Source of the DNA: Methanoregulaceae archaeon
GTDB lineage: Bacteria > Armatimonadota > Fimbriimonadia > Fimbriimonadales > Fimbriimonadaceae
Length of the DNA: 64,000 bases
Direction: 5' to 3'
Assembly: GCA_020850325.1 (NCBI GenBank)
Contig: JADZEW010000035.1
Location: forward strand, 1 to 64,000
A program made the position numbers and the translations under genes. Every line of letters starts with the position of its first letter. Positions within the stretch are counted from its first letter, which is position 1. Below the pieces are notes generated by a model, which ran no database searches, was not told the DNA's origin, and saw nothing but the letters and a program-made list of their open reading frames with translations. Shown in pieces: positions 15,513 through 24,037 of the stretch.

Positions 15513-16639
15513 GCGGATTTCGTACCGGCCAGTTCAATCGTGAGAAGATCAGCCCGTTCTTAAGGCGATTCTGCCCGAAGCAAGCCGTGACCTCGATCCT
15601 CGAAATCCACGCAAGTGATATGGTCGAGGGCGGCAAAAAGCTGGTCATGCTCGACGTCGATAACACCCTCCTTGTATGGCGCAGCGAGGATATTCCGGAG
15701 TCCACCCTCAAGTGGATTGAGTCGATGCGCGCGGCGGGCATGCAGTTGTGCATTCTCAGCAACACCCGGAATCCTGGGCGGTTGGACCGGCTCGCCAAGG
15801 CGATGGGCATCCCCTACTACCTCGGCAAGTTCAAGCCCTCGACCGAGATGTACGAGCGCGCGCTCAAGGAGTTTGGAGTCACGGCGGAACAGGCGATCAT
15901 GATCGGCGATCAGGTGTTCACGGACATCCTCGGCGCTAACCGCACGGGAATCGATGCGATTTGGGTCAAGCAAATGGCCCCGGTCGACTTCATCGGCACC
16001 AAAGTCAGCCGCCTTGGCGAACGCATGCTGAGGCGAAAGCTCTACCGAGCGATCATGGAAGAACCGGTGGACGGCGAAGACGCTGATTTGCCAGTCGGTG
16101 GCACCGCGGCATTTGCGATGCTCTCGAATCCAACCGTGCGCCAGTTCATCAAGTTCTGCATCATCGGCGGCACGAGCATGGTGGTCGATCTCGGCATCTT
16201 CTACTTACTCATGTTCGTTATGCCGATGGGGGATGCGCTCATGAGCGAGCGACTAGGGGCTTGGCTCGTCGAGCAGTCGAACTTCTTTGTCGGGTTGGCG
16301 ACCCGTGAAAACGTGTTCGATCCGAAGCTCGCTTGCGTGCCGTTCTTCAAACCGATCTCGGCGGGCGTCGCGATCCTCAACAGCTTCCTTTGGAACCGTC
16401 GCTGGACATTCCGGATTCGCGGCCGCGAGCACCGCTCCGTGCAGTTGCGTAAGTTCTTCGCCGTGGCGCTCATCGGCTTAATCCTGAATACCGTGATCAC
16501 GACGGGTCTTGGCAACGTCATCCCGGGGCATCCGAAGCGCAGCCTCTTCGCGGGGCAGTTGATTGCAACCGTGGTGGTGGCGTTCTGGAACTTCTTTGGA
16601 CAGAAGCTGTGGACGTTCCGCGGGGCAAAAACACATTGA
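15509..16639 (+). CDS. Fusion of YqeG-type HAD phosphatase and GtrA-like membrane domain
   Basis: Residues 1-175 of this 376-residue protein match the YqeG/PgpP branch of HAD phosphatases. They include LDVDNTLLVW (D49, D51), ILSNTRN, KFKPS and MIGDQVFTDILGANRTG. That branch dephosphorylates phosphatidylglycerophosphate in some organisms. Residues about 208-376 match GtrA: four membrane helices, with RQFIKFCIIGG, LNSFLWNRRWTFR and a final FWNFFGQKLWTFRG. GtrA proteins help flip lipid-linked sugars. The two are normally separate. The frame runs through both without a break, so it is a true fusion unless the assembly is wrong. ATG 15509 overlaps the mltG stop. Confidence 0.85.
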   Translation: MSGFRTGQFNREKISPFLRRFCPKQAVTSILEIHASDMVEGGKKLVMLDVDNTLLVWRSEDIPESTLKWIESMRAAGMQLCILSNTRNPGRLDRLAKAMGIPYYLGKFKPSTEMYERALKEFGVTAEQAIMIGDQVFTDILGANRTGIDAIWVKQMAPVDFIGTKVSRLGERMLRRKLYRAIMEEPVDGEDADLPVGGTAAFAMLSNPTVRQFIKFCIIGGTSMVVDLGIFYLLMFVMPMGDALMSERLGAWLVEQSNFFVGLATRENVFDPKLACVPFFKPISAGVAILNSFLWNRRWTFRIRGREHRSVQLRKFFAVALIGLILNTVITTGLGNVIPGHPKRSLFAGQLIATVVVAFWNFFGQKLWTFRGAKTH

Positions 16640-17388
16640 AGTTCGCGGTCCTAGGAGACCCCGTTTCTCACTCCCTCTCCCCGGCAATGCATGCCGCGGC
16701 TTACGACGCCCTCGGACTTGATCACACCTACGATGCCGCGCGTGTGCAAGCTGGCACGCTGGGTACGCGCCTGAAGGATCTACGGCACAAGGGCTATCGC
16801 GGTGTGAACATCACCGTTCCGCTCAAAGAAGAAGCGCTCGGGGCCTGCAACGCCGATGCGTTCGCCCTGCGCTGCGGAGCGGTCAACACGATCGATCTTT
16901 CGACGGGCGCCGGCATCAATACGGATGGGCCGGGCTTTGTCGAGGTTGTTCGAGGCATCCAAGGGCGACAGGTTCTGCTCCTCGGCGCGGGCGGATCGGC
17001 CCGTGCATTGGCGGTCGCGTTGATCGAATCCGGCTATGGCTTGACGCTTTGGAATCGGACTCCCGAAAGAGCTTCTTCGCTCGCCGCTTCTTTGGGCGTG
17101 GATTGGAGCGAGAGTATCCCGATGGATGGATACGACATCGCGGTCAATGCGACGTCATCGTCCCTGCAGGGTGAGGGGCTCGATATGACTTATCTGTCCA
17201 GCAAAACCTATGTCGACCTCTACTATTCCGCAGAGGGCGACACCCGCTTCGTTGCCGCCGCACGCGCCGCAGGCGCGACGGCCATAGATGGACGGGAACT
17301 CCTCGTCGCCCAAGGCGCACTCAGCTTCGAGTTTTGGCTAGGGATTCCCGCTCCGCGTCAAGCGATGCGGCGGGCCGTTGGGTTATAG
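16636..17388 (+). CDS. aroE: Shikimate dehydrogenase
   Basis: The 250-residue enzyme reduces 3-dehydroshikimate to shikimate with NADPH. It opens LKFAVLGDPVSHSLSPAMH (substrate-binding SxS) and has the catalytic lysine in NITVPLKEEA. The cofactor loop is LLLGAGGSARALAVAL, followed by NRTPERA, and it closes with LVAQGALSFEFWLG. TTG 16636 overlaps the previous stop (TTGA) and starts right at the domain. ATG 16609 would add nine residues that fit poorly. It is part of the hisN operon. Confidence 0.93.
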   Translation: MKFAVLGDPVSHSLSPAMHAAAYDALGLDHTYDAARVQAGTLGTRLKDLRHKGYRGVNITVPLKEEALGACNADAFALRCGAVNTIDLSTGAGINTDGPGFVEVVRGIQGRQVLLLGAGGSARALAVALIESGYGLTLWNRTPERASSLAASLGVDWSESIPMDGYDIAVNATSSSLQGEGLDMTYLSSKTYVDLYYSAEGDTRFVAAARAAGATAIDGRELLVAQGALSFEFWLGIPAPRQAMRRAVGL

Positions 17389-17395
17389 TTCGGTT

Positions 17396-18355
17396 ATGCG
17401 GTCCGACTCAGACGACGATGTCGTCATCAGTCCCCCCACCCCGTTGAATTTACAGATCGCCGCCGACGCGCTGTTGCGCGGCGAGCTCGTCTGTATGCCC
17501 ACTGAAACGGTCTACGGCATCGCCGCCGACGCGACAAACCCAGAGGCGGTGAGGCAAATCTTCGCGGCCAAAGACCGGCCCGCCGACAACCCACTGATCG
17601 TGCATATCTCCGACTTCGTCCAACTCGAAGATGTGGTCTCCGAATGGACGGACGCGGCCGATGTGCTCGCCAACCGGTTCTGGCCCGGGCCCCTCACGCT
17701 GGTTCTCAAGAAAAGCGAGATGATCCCGAATGAGGTCACCGGTGGCCTGGAGACCGTTGCCGTCCGAATGCCTGACCACCCCGTCGCTCTAGAGTTGATC
17801 GAGCTCGCCGGGATCCCTTTGGCTGCGCCCAGCGCGAATCGATTCATGCATCTTTCTCCAACAAGAGCTGAACATGTTGATCCTCGAATCGCCGAGCGGG
17901 TGGCGATGGTCCTCGACGGGGGCCCCTGCCGAATCGGCCTCGAGTCCACGGTCGTTGACGTCAGCGTCGATCCGCCCCGTATTCTGCGCCCAGGTGGGAT
18001 CTCGCGGGGCCAGATCCAGGCCGCTCTCGGCCGCCCGCTAGGCCAACTCCCGCCGTCGGATGTCCGGCGATCTCCGGGAATGTACTTGCGGCACTACGCA
18101 CCCAAGGCTCCGCTCGAGTTCGTGGAAGCCCTCGAACCCGACGCGGTCGGATTGGGTTTCGGCACCCCCCGCAATGACCGCCAGATTCGAATGCCCGACG
18201 ACCCCAACGCTTACGCTGCCGGACTCTATGCGGCCCTCCACCGGCTGGACGCCGGGAACCCAGCAGTGATTTACGTTGAGCATCCTCCTGAAGAGCCGGA
18301 GTGGGAAGCCGTCCACGATCGCCTACGCAAGGCTGCCGAACCCAGCAAGGACTAA
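17396..18355 (+). CDS. tsaC: L-threonylcarbamoyladenylate synthase, Sua5 type
   Basis: The 319-residue protein makes threonylcarbamoyl-AMP for the t6A37 modification of tRNAs. The N-terminal YrdC domain has MPTETVYGIAADA, KDRPADNPLIVH, FWPGPLTLVL and PLAAPSANR. The extra C-terminal Sua5 domain begins after SPGMYLRHYAPKAPLEF. Although it lies in the operon, TATAGT (17384-17389) is 6 nt before ATG 17396, so it may also be made from a leaderless message. A strong bidirectional terminator follows. Confidence 0.93.
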   Translation: MRSDSDDDVVISPPTPLNLQIAADALLRGELVCMPTETVYGIAADATNPEAVRQIFAAKDRPADNPLIVHISDFVQLEDVVSEWTDAADVLANRFWPGPLTLVLKKSEMIPNEVTGGLETVAVRMPDHPVALELIELAGIPLAAPSANRFMHLSPTRAEHVDPRIAERVAMVLDGGPCRIGLESTVVDVSVDPPRILRPGGISRGQIQAALGRPLGQLPPSDVRRSPGMYLRHYAPKAPLEFVEALEPDAVGLGFGTPRNDRQIRMPDDPNAYAAGLYAALHRLDAGNPAVIYVEHPPEEPEWEAVHDRLRKAAEPSKD

Positions 18356-18366
18356 GACCAAAGAAG

Positions 18367-18394
18367 ACGCCCCCACCCGAAGGCGGGGGCGTCA
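18367..18394. terminator. Bidirectional terminator after tsaC
   Basis: GACGCCCCC (18367-18375) pairs perfectly with GGGGGCGTC (18386-18394) around a 10-nt loop. It lies between tsaC and the convergent LTxxQ gene. Confidence 0.8.
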
Positions 18395-18415
18395 GGGGTC
18401 CGACGAACCGGGGGC

Positions 18416-19495
18416 TTAGAGGCCGCCGCCTCCACCGCCACGTCCACCGCGGCCGCCTTGGCCTCCGGGGCCACCGGGTCCACCAGGACCTCCCGGGCCA
18501 CCAAAGCCGGGCTGCGCGAACTTGAACGGCGTGCCGAGCATCTGGTTCCAGGTGTTGCGCTGGTTAGAAGTCAGCACGGCCAGGAGCTTCTTGTTGAGTT
18601 CCTCGCGACGAGCTTCCATCTGCTTGCGCATGTCCTCGAAGTTGCCCTGGCCGAATCCGCCTTGGCCCTGTCCTTGGCCGCCACGCTGGCCTCCGCCGAC
18701 TCCACCTTGGCCCTGACCACCCTGACCACGCTGGCCTCCGCCAACGCCGCCTTGGCCCTGTCCGCCACGCTGGCCGCCGGGACCGCCAGGTCCACCAGGC
18801 CCGCCGAACTGCGGCCGGTTCTCCTGCATGATCTTGCGCATCTGCTCGATCTGATCATTGCTCAGACCTAGCTTCTCCGAGACCTTCGGGTCGAGCATCG
18901 CCGGGGCGCCTTGCTGTTGGAGGGCAAGCTGCTCGAAGCGTTGGTACTGGGCGTCGCTCAGGATCGCCTTGACTTCCTTCTCGAATCGTGCGCGCTCTTC
19001 CGGCGGCATTCCAAAGCCACCGGGGCCACCAGGTCCGCCTTGTCCTCGCTGTCCGCCACCAAAGCCACCCTGGCCCTGGCCACCTTGACCGCGCTGTCCG
19101 CCGCCTTGACCTTGGCCTTGGCCGCCTTGGCCACGCTGGCCTCCGCCGGCTCCGCCTTGACCTTGGCCGCCACGCTGGCCGCCGCCAAATCCACCCTGAC
19201 CAGGACCACCCTGTCCAGGACCACCGGGACCCGCCGGAACAAGCTTTTGTAGCTGATTCTTCTGCGTCTCCGTGATCTTCAGCTCAGCCTGCACGTCGGC
19301 CTGCATCAGCAGTCCGAACGGTGCGGGCAGCCGTGCGCCCATTCGAGGGCCGGCCTGTCCCGGGCCGCCTTGTCCGCGCTGGCCGCCGCCAAATCCGCCA
19401 CCCTGTCCAGGTCCACCCTGGCCGGGGCCTCCCTGGGCAAACACGCTCGCCACCAGGATCGTCGCCAACATCGTCATAGTCACTCGCCGTTTCAT
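18416..19495 (-). CDS. Glycine/glutamine-rich LTxxQ (Spy/CpxP-like) secreted protein
   Basis: The 359-residue protein has a signal peptide (about 1-21). It alternates GGQRGQGG-type low-complexity stretches with four helical islands, at about 66-86, 164-196, 205-228 and 286-325. Each island carries one LTxxQ-like motif: ITETQ (74-78), LSDAQ (180-184), LSNDQ (211-215) and LTSNQ (308-312). In Spy and CpxP, two LTxxQ motifs mark a periplasmic chaperone or stress-sensor fold. Here there appear to be two such units with glycine-rich linkers, and a glycine-rich tail. It lies just downstream of a sensor kinase on the same strand, so it may be its periplasmic partner or target. The function is inferred. 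Confidence 0.75.
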   Translation of the reverse strand: MKRRVTMTMLATILVASVFAQGGPGQGGPGQGGGFGGGQRGQGGPGQAGPRMGARLPAPFGLLMQADVQAELKITETQKNQLQKLVPAGPGGPGQGGPGQGGFGGGQRGGQGQGGAGGGQRGQGGQGQGQGGGQRGQGGQGQGGFGGGQRGQGGPGGPGGFGMPPEERARFEKEVKAILSDAQYQRFEQLALQQQGAPAMLDPKVSEKLGLSNDQIEQMRKIMQENRPQFGGPGGPGGPGGQRGGQGQGGVGGGQRGQGGQGQGGVGGGQRGGQGQGQGGFGQGNFEDMRKQMEARREELNKKLLAVLTSNQRNTWNQMLGTPFKFAQPGFGGPGGPGGPGGPGGQGGRGGRGGGGGGL

Positions 19496-19569
19496 GGTTG
19501 ATTGTCTCCTTAGAACTCCGAGCTCTGCGCCCGCTTCTGATTAGTTATAGCGATCCTCTGGTGAGGAAT

Positions 19570-21042
19570 CTATGAGGGTTCGCTCATTTGTTGCGGAACT
19601 GGTAGCGAGACTTCGACCGTCGTACCCACCCCCACCTTGCTCTCGATCGTCACCTCCCCTCCATGTAGCCGAACGAGCTCGCGCACAATCGCTAAGCCTA
19701 ACCCCGTCCCACCCGTTGCCTCGGTTCGTGACGAGTCCACCCGGTAGAACCGATCAAAGACATGGGGCAGGTCCGCCTCGGGAATGCCCTCGCCCGTATC
19801 AGAGACTCGCAACCGCCGATCCATCGTCACCTCGATGGAAATCCGCCCATCGGCCAGCGTGTGGCGACGGGCATTCTCGACGATGTTGGCGAGAATCCGA
19901 CCCATTAATGCCGGGTCGATCGCGACCATCACGGCCGCGTCGGGCGCGGTCAGTTCAATCTTGGGGACGCCGTGGTCGGCCGCCAGCCAGTCCGCGACCC
20001 ACGCGCGAAGATCCTGCGGTTCGAGACGAAGCTTCAGTTCGCCTGCATCGGCACGCGCAAGATCGAGCAGCTGTCGCGCGAGCAACGCCAGTCCCTGCGT
20101 GCTGTCGTGGATCATCCGAAGCGCTTCCTTCCGCTCGGAGTCTGAGTCCTCCATCGCGTTGGCGGCTAGCAACTGGATGCGCGTGAGCGGGGTGCGCAAC
20201 TCGTGCGACGCGTCCGCCACAAAGCGGCGCTGCTGCTCATAGCTCTGGGTTAGTGCGGCGTAAGAGTCGGCTTGAGCGGCAAAAGACTGATCGACCCGGT
20301 CCGCCATGAGGTTGTATTGCCGCGTCAGATCGGCGAACTCATCGTTGCCCTGCACCGTGATCCGCCGGCTGCGATCGCCTTCGGTGAACTGCGCAATGGC
20401 CTCTCGAAGCGCGGCAATCGGGCGCAGAGCGGAGCGAGACAACAGCACCCCCGCCCCCGCCGCTCCGAGAAGCGCCAGCGGCAGCAAGAACAAGAGCGCC
20501 ATGGTCTGTACCCGCCGAAGCTCATGGTAATCCCTCAGCTCTCGAGCAGACTGCACGATCCGATACTCGCCGTCAGGGCCTTCGAACTGCATCGTGTAGA
20601 CCCGGACAAGTTCTCCTTCATAGGTCACTTCGGTGTAGACAGGTTCAGCGCGGGAGAGCGGAATCGCTTTGGGGTCAAAGGCGACGTCACTCTCGGGCCC
20701 GGCGGGTTCACCCGCTTCGGTGAGGATGCGCGGACGCCGAATCTGGCCGATAGGGTCGTTGAACGGATTCCTCGGTCCGCCTTGCGGACGATCCGGGCCT
20801 CGCTGTCCGAATCCGCCTCCTCCCGGGCCTCCTCCGAAACCGCCCCCGCCGAATCCACCCCCGCCCCCGGGTCCCGGGCCGCGAACTCGCGTGGCCGAGC
20901 GCGCACGATCGGCGAGTTCCCGATCGATCGACGCCGACATCCGCGATAGGTTTAGCCACGCCAACGCGCCCCCCACGATCAGCGACATGAGCGCGATCAC
21001 GATCGTGTTCGACAAGATCAGCCGCGTGCGGAAGGACTTCAC
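19570..21042 (-). CDS. Sensor histidine kinase with a glycine-rich outer domain
   Basis: The 490-residue kinase has TM1 (about 10-32), an outer domain (33-180), TM2 (181-203), HAMP (204-256), HisKA with H280 in DASHELRTPL, and an ATPase domain with NIVENARRH, DTGEGIP and GGTGLGLAIV. The outer domain opens with a glycine run at 55-81 (GPGPGGGGGFGG and similar). A more ordered part with a YTEVTYEGELVRVYTMQF strand pattern follows. GTG 21042 overlaps the regulator's TGA (GTGA), so the two are translationally coupled. The upstream open frame belongs to the regulator's DNA in another frame. Confidence 0.92.
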   Translation of the reverse strand: MKSFRTRLILSNTIVIALMSLIVGGALAWLNLSRMSASIDRELADRARSATRVRGPGPGGGGGFGGGGFGGGPGGGGFGQRGPDRPQGGPRNPFNDPIGQIRRPRILTEAGEPAGPESDVAFDPKAIPLSRAEPVYTEVTYEGELVRVYTMQFEGPDGEYRIVQSARELRDYHELRRVQTMALLFLLPLALLGAAGAGVLLSRSALRPIAALREAIAQFTEGDRSRRITVQGNDEFADLTRQYNLMADRVDQSFAAQADSYAALTQSYEQQRRFVADASHELRTPLTRIQLLAANAMEDSDSERKEALRMIHDSTQGLALLARQLLDLARADAGELKLRLEPQDLRAWVADWLAADHGVPKIELTAPDAAVMVAIDPALMGRILANIVENARRHTLADGRISIEVTMDRRLRVSDTGEGIPEADLPHVFDRFYRVDSSRTEATGGTGLGLAIVRELVRLHGGEVTIESKVGVGTTVEVSLPVPQQMSEPS

Positions 21043-21710
21043 TCCGTCACCTTCAGCACGTAGCCGATTCCATGGACGGTGTGGATAAGCTTCCGAGCGT
21101 GGTCCTGATCGACCTTTCGCCGCAGCGAAACGACGTGGAAGTTGACCGTATTCGGCTGCGATTCCTCGTTCTCCCACACCCGCTCGAGGATCGCCTCTCG
21201 GGTCAGTGTACGGCCCTCGTTGCGAGCCAGGGCTTCGAGCAACGTGTACTCACGCCGGGTCAGTTGCAAGACCTGTCCGGCTCGCTTGACCACATGGCCC
21301 ACTGTGTCGATTTCAAGATCGTCGATGGCGATCGTGCCCGAGCGATTGACCTTATCGCGCCGCTGCAGGGCGCGGATTCGCGCCATCAGTTCTCGCAGAT
21401 CAAAGGGCTTGGGAAGGTAATCGTCAGCGCCGGCATCGAGCCCCCGAACGCGATCATCCACGTCATCCCGGGCGGTCAACATAAGGATCGGCGTCCGGAT
21501 CTTCGAGCGGCGGAGGTTCTCGCAGACCGTCCATCCGTCGCGCTCGGGGAGCATGATGTCGAGGACGATGAGGCCATAGTTCTCGGAGCGCGCCTGGTGC
21601 TCGCCCGAGACCCCATCGCGCACGACATCGACTTGGTAGCGCTCACGCTCCAAGGCCTTCGCGAGTTGGGATGCGATGACCATGTCGTCTTCGACGACGA
21701 GAATCCTCAT
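21039..21710 (-). CDS. OmpR-family response regulator
   Basis: The 223-residue regulator has a receiver domain (acidic pocket ED at 7-8, phospho-acceptor D51 in VLDIMLPE, K in LPKPFDL). Its winged-helix output domain has LTRREYTLLEAL and ending HTVHGIGYVLK. It is coupled to the downstream kinase gene. CATAAT lies 6 nt before the ATG on the minus strand (21717-21722), a leaderless-type promoter. Its targets are unknown; the LTxxQ gene downstream is the obvious candidate. The frame extends to 21818, but the receiver domain begins at MRILVVEDD. Confidence 0.94.
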   Translation of the reverse strand: MRILVVEDDMVIASQLAKALERERYQVDVVRDGVSGEHQARSENYGLIVLDIMLPERDGWTVCENLRRSKIRTPILMLTARDDVDDRVRGLDAGADDYLPKPFDLRELMARIRALQRRDKVNRSGTIAIDDLEIDTVGHVVKRAGQVLQLTRREYTLLEALARNEGRTLTREAILERVWENEESQPNTVNFHVVSLRRKVDQDHARKLIHTVHGIGYVLKVTE

Positions 21711-22114
21711 GCTGCGATTATGCGCAGGAGTTATGAGGATTGAGTGAGGAGTGGGGGCCGAGGTGCGACAGCTGGGATCTCGGCACGACGCATCCGCGCG
21801 CCTCTCGTGGTGCATCAATGCATGGTGGACCTATCTTGATTCGAAGCGCCAACGGCGCGCAAGATCACAGCCCAGGGCAACGCCCTGGGAAGACGCGTGG
21901 CATCCGGAGCCCTGTAGGGGCGACATGTCCGCAGCACCGGTCAGATTCAGATGAGGGACCTCAAGTGAGACTCCGTACTCCTTCCGGCCATATGGCACTA
22001 GGCAGAGTGTCCACTTCAGTGCGTGTACGGCTGGACGGGCGGAGGATGCCCGTCAAAGCGCTATTTTGTGCAGTACTATGTAGCTGAGCTGGATGAGCCT
22101 CGACAGGAACAGTT
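21711..22114. repeat. Gene-free stretch with palindromic repeats (families D and E)
   Basis: No gene is supported in these 404 bp. At 21846-21926 there are three nested hairpins: GCGCCAACGGCGC, CCCAGGGCAACGCCCTGGG, and CCCTGTAGGGG in a GAGC...CGACA context. They match, in the same order, the repeat at 56392-56487. GGCACGACGCATCCGCGCGC (21782-21801) recurs in slightly changed form at 31215-31241. The rest, to 22114, shows nothing clear. Confidence 0.65.
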
Positions 22115-23136
22115 ATGAGCGACAAAGGCAAGAACGAGACAATTGCCATACTCCGGCGCGAGGTTGGCTTTGGATGCCCAGTATGCAGGAGCCCATTTCT
22201 TACGTGGCACCACTTCGATCCTCCGGTCAAAGGGCCTCTGCGGTTCAGGGCAACACTGGCGGCCTGATGGAATCATCGCGTTGTGCCCCAATTGTCATGC
22301 TGATGCAGATGAAAAGGGCGGTTCCTCCGGAGCCTATTCGGTAAACGAACTGCGACAGATGAAGAACACTTCCCGATCAGCAGAGGACGTCAAGGGGCAC
22401 TTTCCAGCATGGCAAGACAAGGAGGCGCTGCTAGTACGGATGGGGGGGCTGCTATGCTGACACCTTCTCTCCGTTGTTTAGTATTAACGAGGCACCGCAG
22501 ATCGAAGTAAAAAGGAGCGAGACAGGCCTTCTTAATCTATCCTTTGTTCTTCGAGATCGGAATGATGCGATTCTGCTGGAAATGAGAGACAACTGGCTCA
22601 CTGGTGTCCCAGAGAACATCCACGACATGATCGTGACGCCAAAAACAAAGGAGATAAAGATATGGCTCGGTGGTGAAGATGTGGGATTAGAGATCTCGTT
22701 CCGGCGGATCTCATTTACGGATCTAGACAACTTGCTAGCGCGGGACCGGAAACATGCAGACCGTCAGATGCAGGCACACATTGCACAGATGCCCCCTGAG
22801 CAACGGGTACTTCTTAGAGAGGCAGTTCGAGATGGAGACGGTAGCTTACCTACGAGTATACGGGGGATTCCAGAGTATCTTCGAGATGCCATGCGGTCGT
22901 CCGATCTGGTTGGGACCTTCATAAAGGGATGGGTGAAACAACACTGTGTTATGGATGATGGCCTCATACCATTGTTGAATATTGAGCAGATGTCCATCTA
23001 TCATCACGGGGAGAGGTTTGTTATCAAGGATGGTGTTGCGGGCTTTCTGCACTACTGTGCAGCCTTCGGCAATCGGAAGAGCGCGATAAACATCTCCTGT
23101 ACATGCGCAGCCTGTTCTCAACAAATGGCGACATAG
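22115..23136 (+). pseudogene. HNH-nuclease-like gene broken by two frameshifts
   Basis: Three frames read in order give one protein. The first, from ATG 22115, has REVGFGCPVCRSP and WHHFDPP. It shifts by +1 around 22210-22250 into a frame with RPDGIIALCPNCHADAD and YSVNELRQMK. It shifts by +1 again at a run of seven G (22442-22448) into a frame with FSINEAPQIEV, LRDRND and RDNWLTGVPENIHD, which stays open to 23136. The pieces match the CPxC, HHFDPP, ALCxxCH layout of a known HNH protein family and its C-terminal beta domain. About 120 further residues follow (from LDNLLARDRKH). GC is nearer 50%, lower than neighbours, so it was probably acquired by transfer. Sequencing error at the G run is possible. 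Confidence 0.65.
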
Positions 23137-23409
23137 TCAAGAAGCGCCGGAAGACCGTGGTTTCTCTCGCAATCCGATCGAGGTTGGGACTACTGGCGAG
23201 CTTTGAACTGTAGCCGGAGATCGCCTGGCGGGCACGATTTCACGAGAGACTCCGTCTCCCTTACCGCCAACATACAGCGACGCTGGCGTCAAGGGTGAGA
23301 GTGGCCTGCCGCCCGGCAAGCGAATCCCGAGCTAACCCGAGCCATCCCAGGCTGGCCGAATAACCCCACTTCGGGGAACCCCAAGGGCCTACCTGGACGT
23401 CCACTCAGC
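23137..23409. other. Intergenic, no gene seen
   Basis: These 273 bp hold no convincing reading frame. CCCCACTTCGGGG at 23363-23375 forms a short hairpin. The stretch CCCGAGCTAACCCGAGCC near 23327-23344 resembles the degenerate TCGG decamers seen at 31091 and 57370. Confidence 0.4.
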
Positions 23410-23934
23410 ATGAAGCGACTTCTGGTTCCCGGTTTGCTGCTCGCCGCAGGTGCGGCTCAGGCTGATGTGACGCCCTTTTCGATCAGCGTGAACTATGCCT
23501 GGTCCAACTCGTTCACGAAGCTGAACGGCTCAAGCGGGCGGCTCGAGGGCATCGAGCTGGGCGTTTCTCAGTCCGTGGCCAAGCTGCCGTTCTTGGGCGA
23601 AGCTCGCGTCGGCGTCAGTGCTTTGTTGGGTGGCGTGCTCCGCAAGGGCGGCGATACCGATGGCACGATCTACCGCGTGTTCGCTTGGTACAAAACTCCA
23701 ATGGCCGGCCCAAGCGGCGTCTACGGGCTGGGGGGCTTCAGCTACGCCAGTGCTCAGTCCCGGGGAGGCGCACTTAACAACGTCAGCGGCTTTGGTGCGG
23801 ATTTCGGCGTGGGCTTCCCTCTGAAGACAGCTTCCGTTCCCGGCGTGCCGACACCGGCGCTCGAAGTGATGTGGCACCAGGGCTCCCACGCGCAAACCCG
23901 CGGGTTCTCGGTGGGAATCAACATCAAGTTCTAG
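23410..23934 (+). CDS. Secreted protein, probable outer-membrane beta-barrel
   Basis: The 174-residue protein has a signal peptide (MKRLLVPGLLLAAGAAQA). Alternating hydrophobic and polar strands rich in Gly, Ser and Tyr follow, such as FSISVNYAWS, GIELGVSQSV, EARVGVSALLGGV and YRVFAWYKT. It ends in GFSVGINIKF. A final phenylalanine preceded by alternating residues is the usual outer-membrane targeting signal. It is too short for a TonB receptor or porin of standard size, and no specific family is recognised. A hairpin follows the stop. The fold is inferred from sequence pattern only. Confidence 0.7.
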   Translation: MKRLLVPGLLLAAGAAQADVTPFSISVNYAWSNSFTKLNGSSGRLEGIELGVSQSVAKLPFLGEARVGVSALLGGVLRKGGDTDGTIYRVFAWYKTPMAGPSGVYGLGGFSYASAQSRGGALNNVSGFGADFGVGFPLKTASVPGVPTPALEVMWHQGSHAQTRGFSVGINIKF

Positions 23935-23945
23935 CGACGTTGTAG

Positions 23946-23969
23946 GCGAGGGATGTGTTGTGCCCTCGC
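23946..23969 (+). terminator. Hairpin after the beta-barrel gene
   Basis: GCGAGGG (23946-23952) pairs with CCCTCGC (23963-23969). No T-run follows, so terminator function is only likely. Confidence 0.5.
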
Positions 23970-23976
23970 TGCAAGC

Positions 23977-24008
23977 GCCGGCACGAGCCCACCGGCGACC
24001 TCAGGGGT
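23977..24008 (-). repeat. Dispersed repeat family C, copy 1 (inverted)
   Basis: On the minus strand this reads CCCCTGAGGTCGCCGGTGGG and then CTCGTGCCGGCG. Close copies lie at 56308-56340 and 57272-57303 on the plus strand. All three are intergenic. Confidence 0.7.
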
Positions 24009-24037
24009 TCTCAGGCTCCAGCGAGAGGAGAAATGGG

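Noticed and set aside
18458-19275. Several plus-strand frames rich in Ala, Leu, Thr or Pro
   Set aside because: They mirror the glycine/glutamine-rich LTxxQ gene; low-complexity DNA leaves all frames open.
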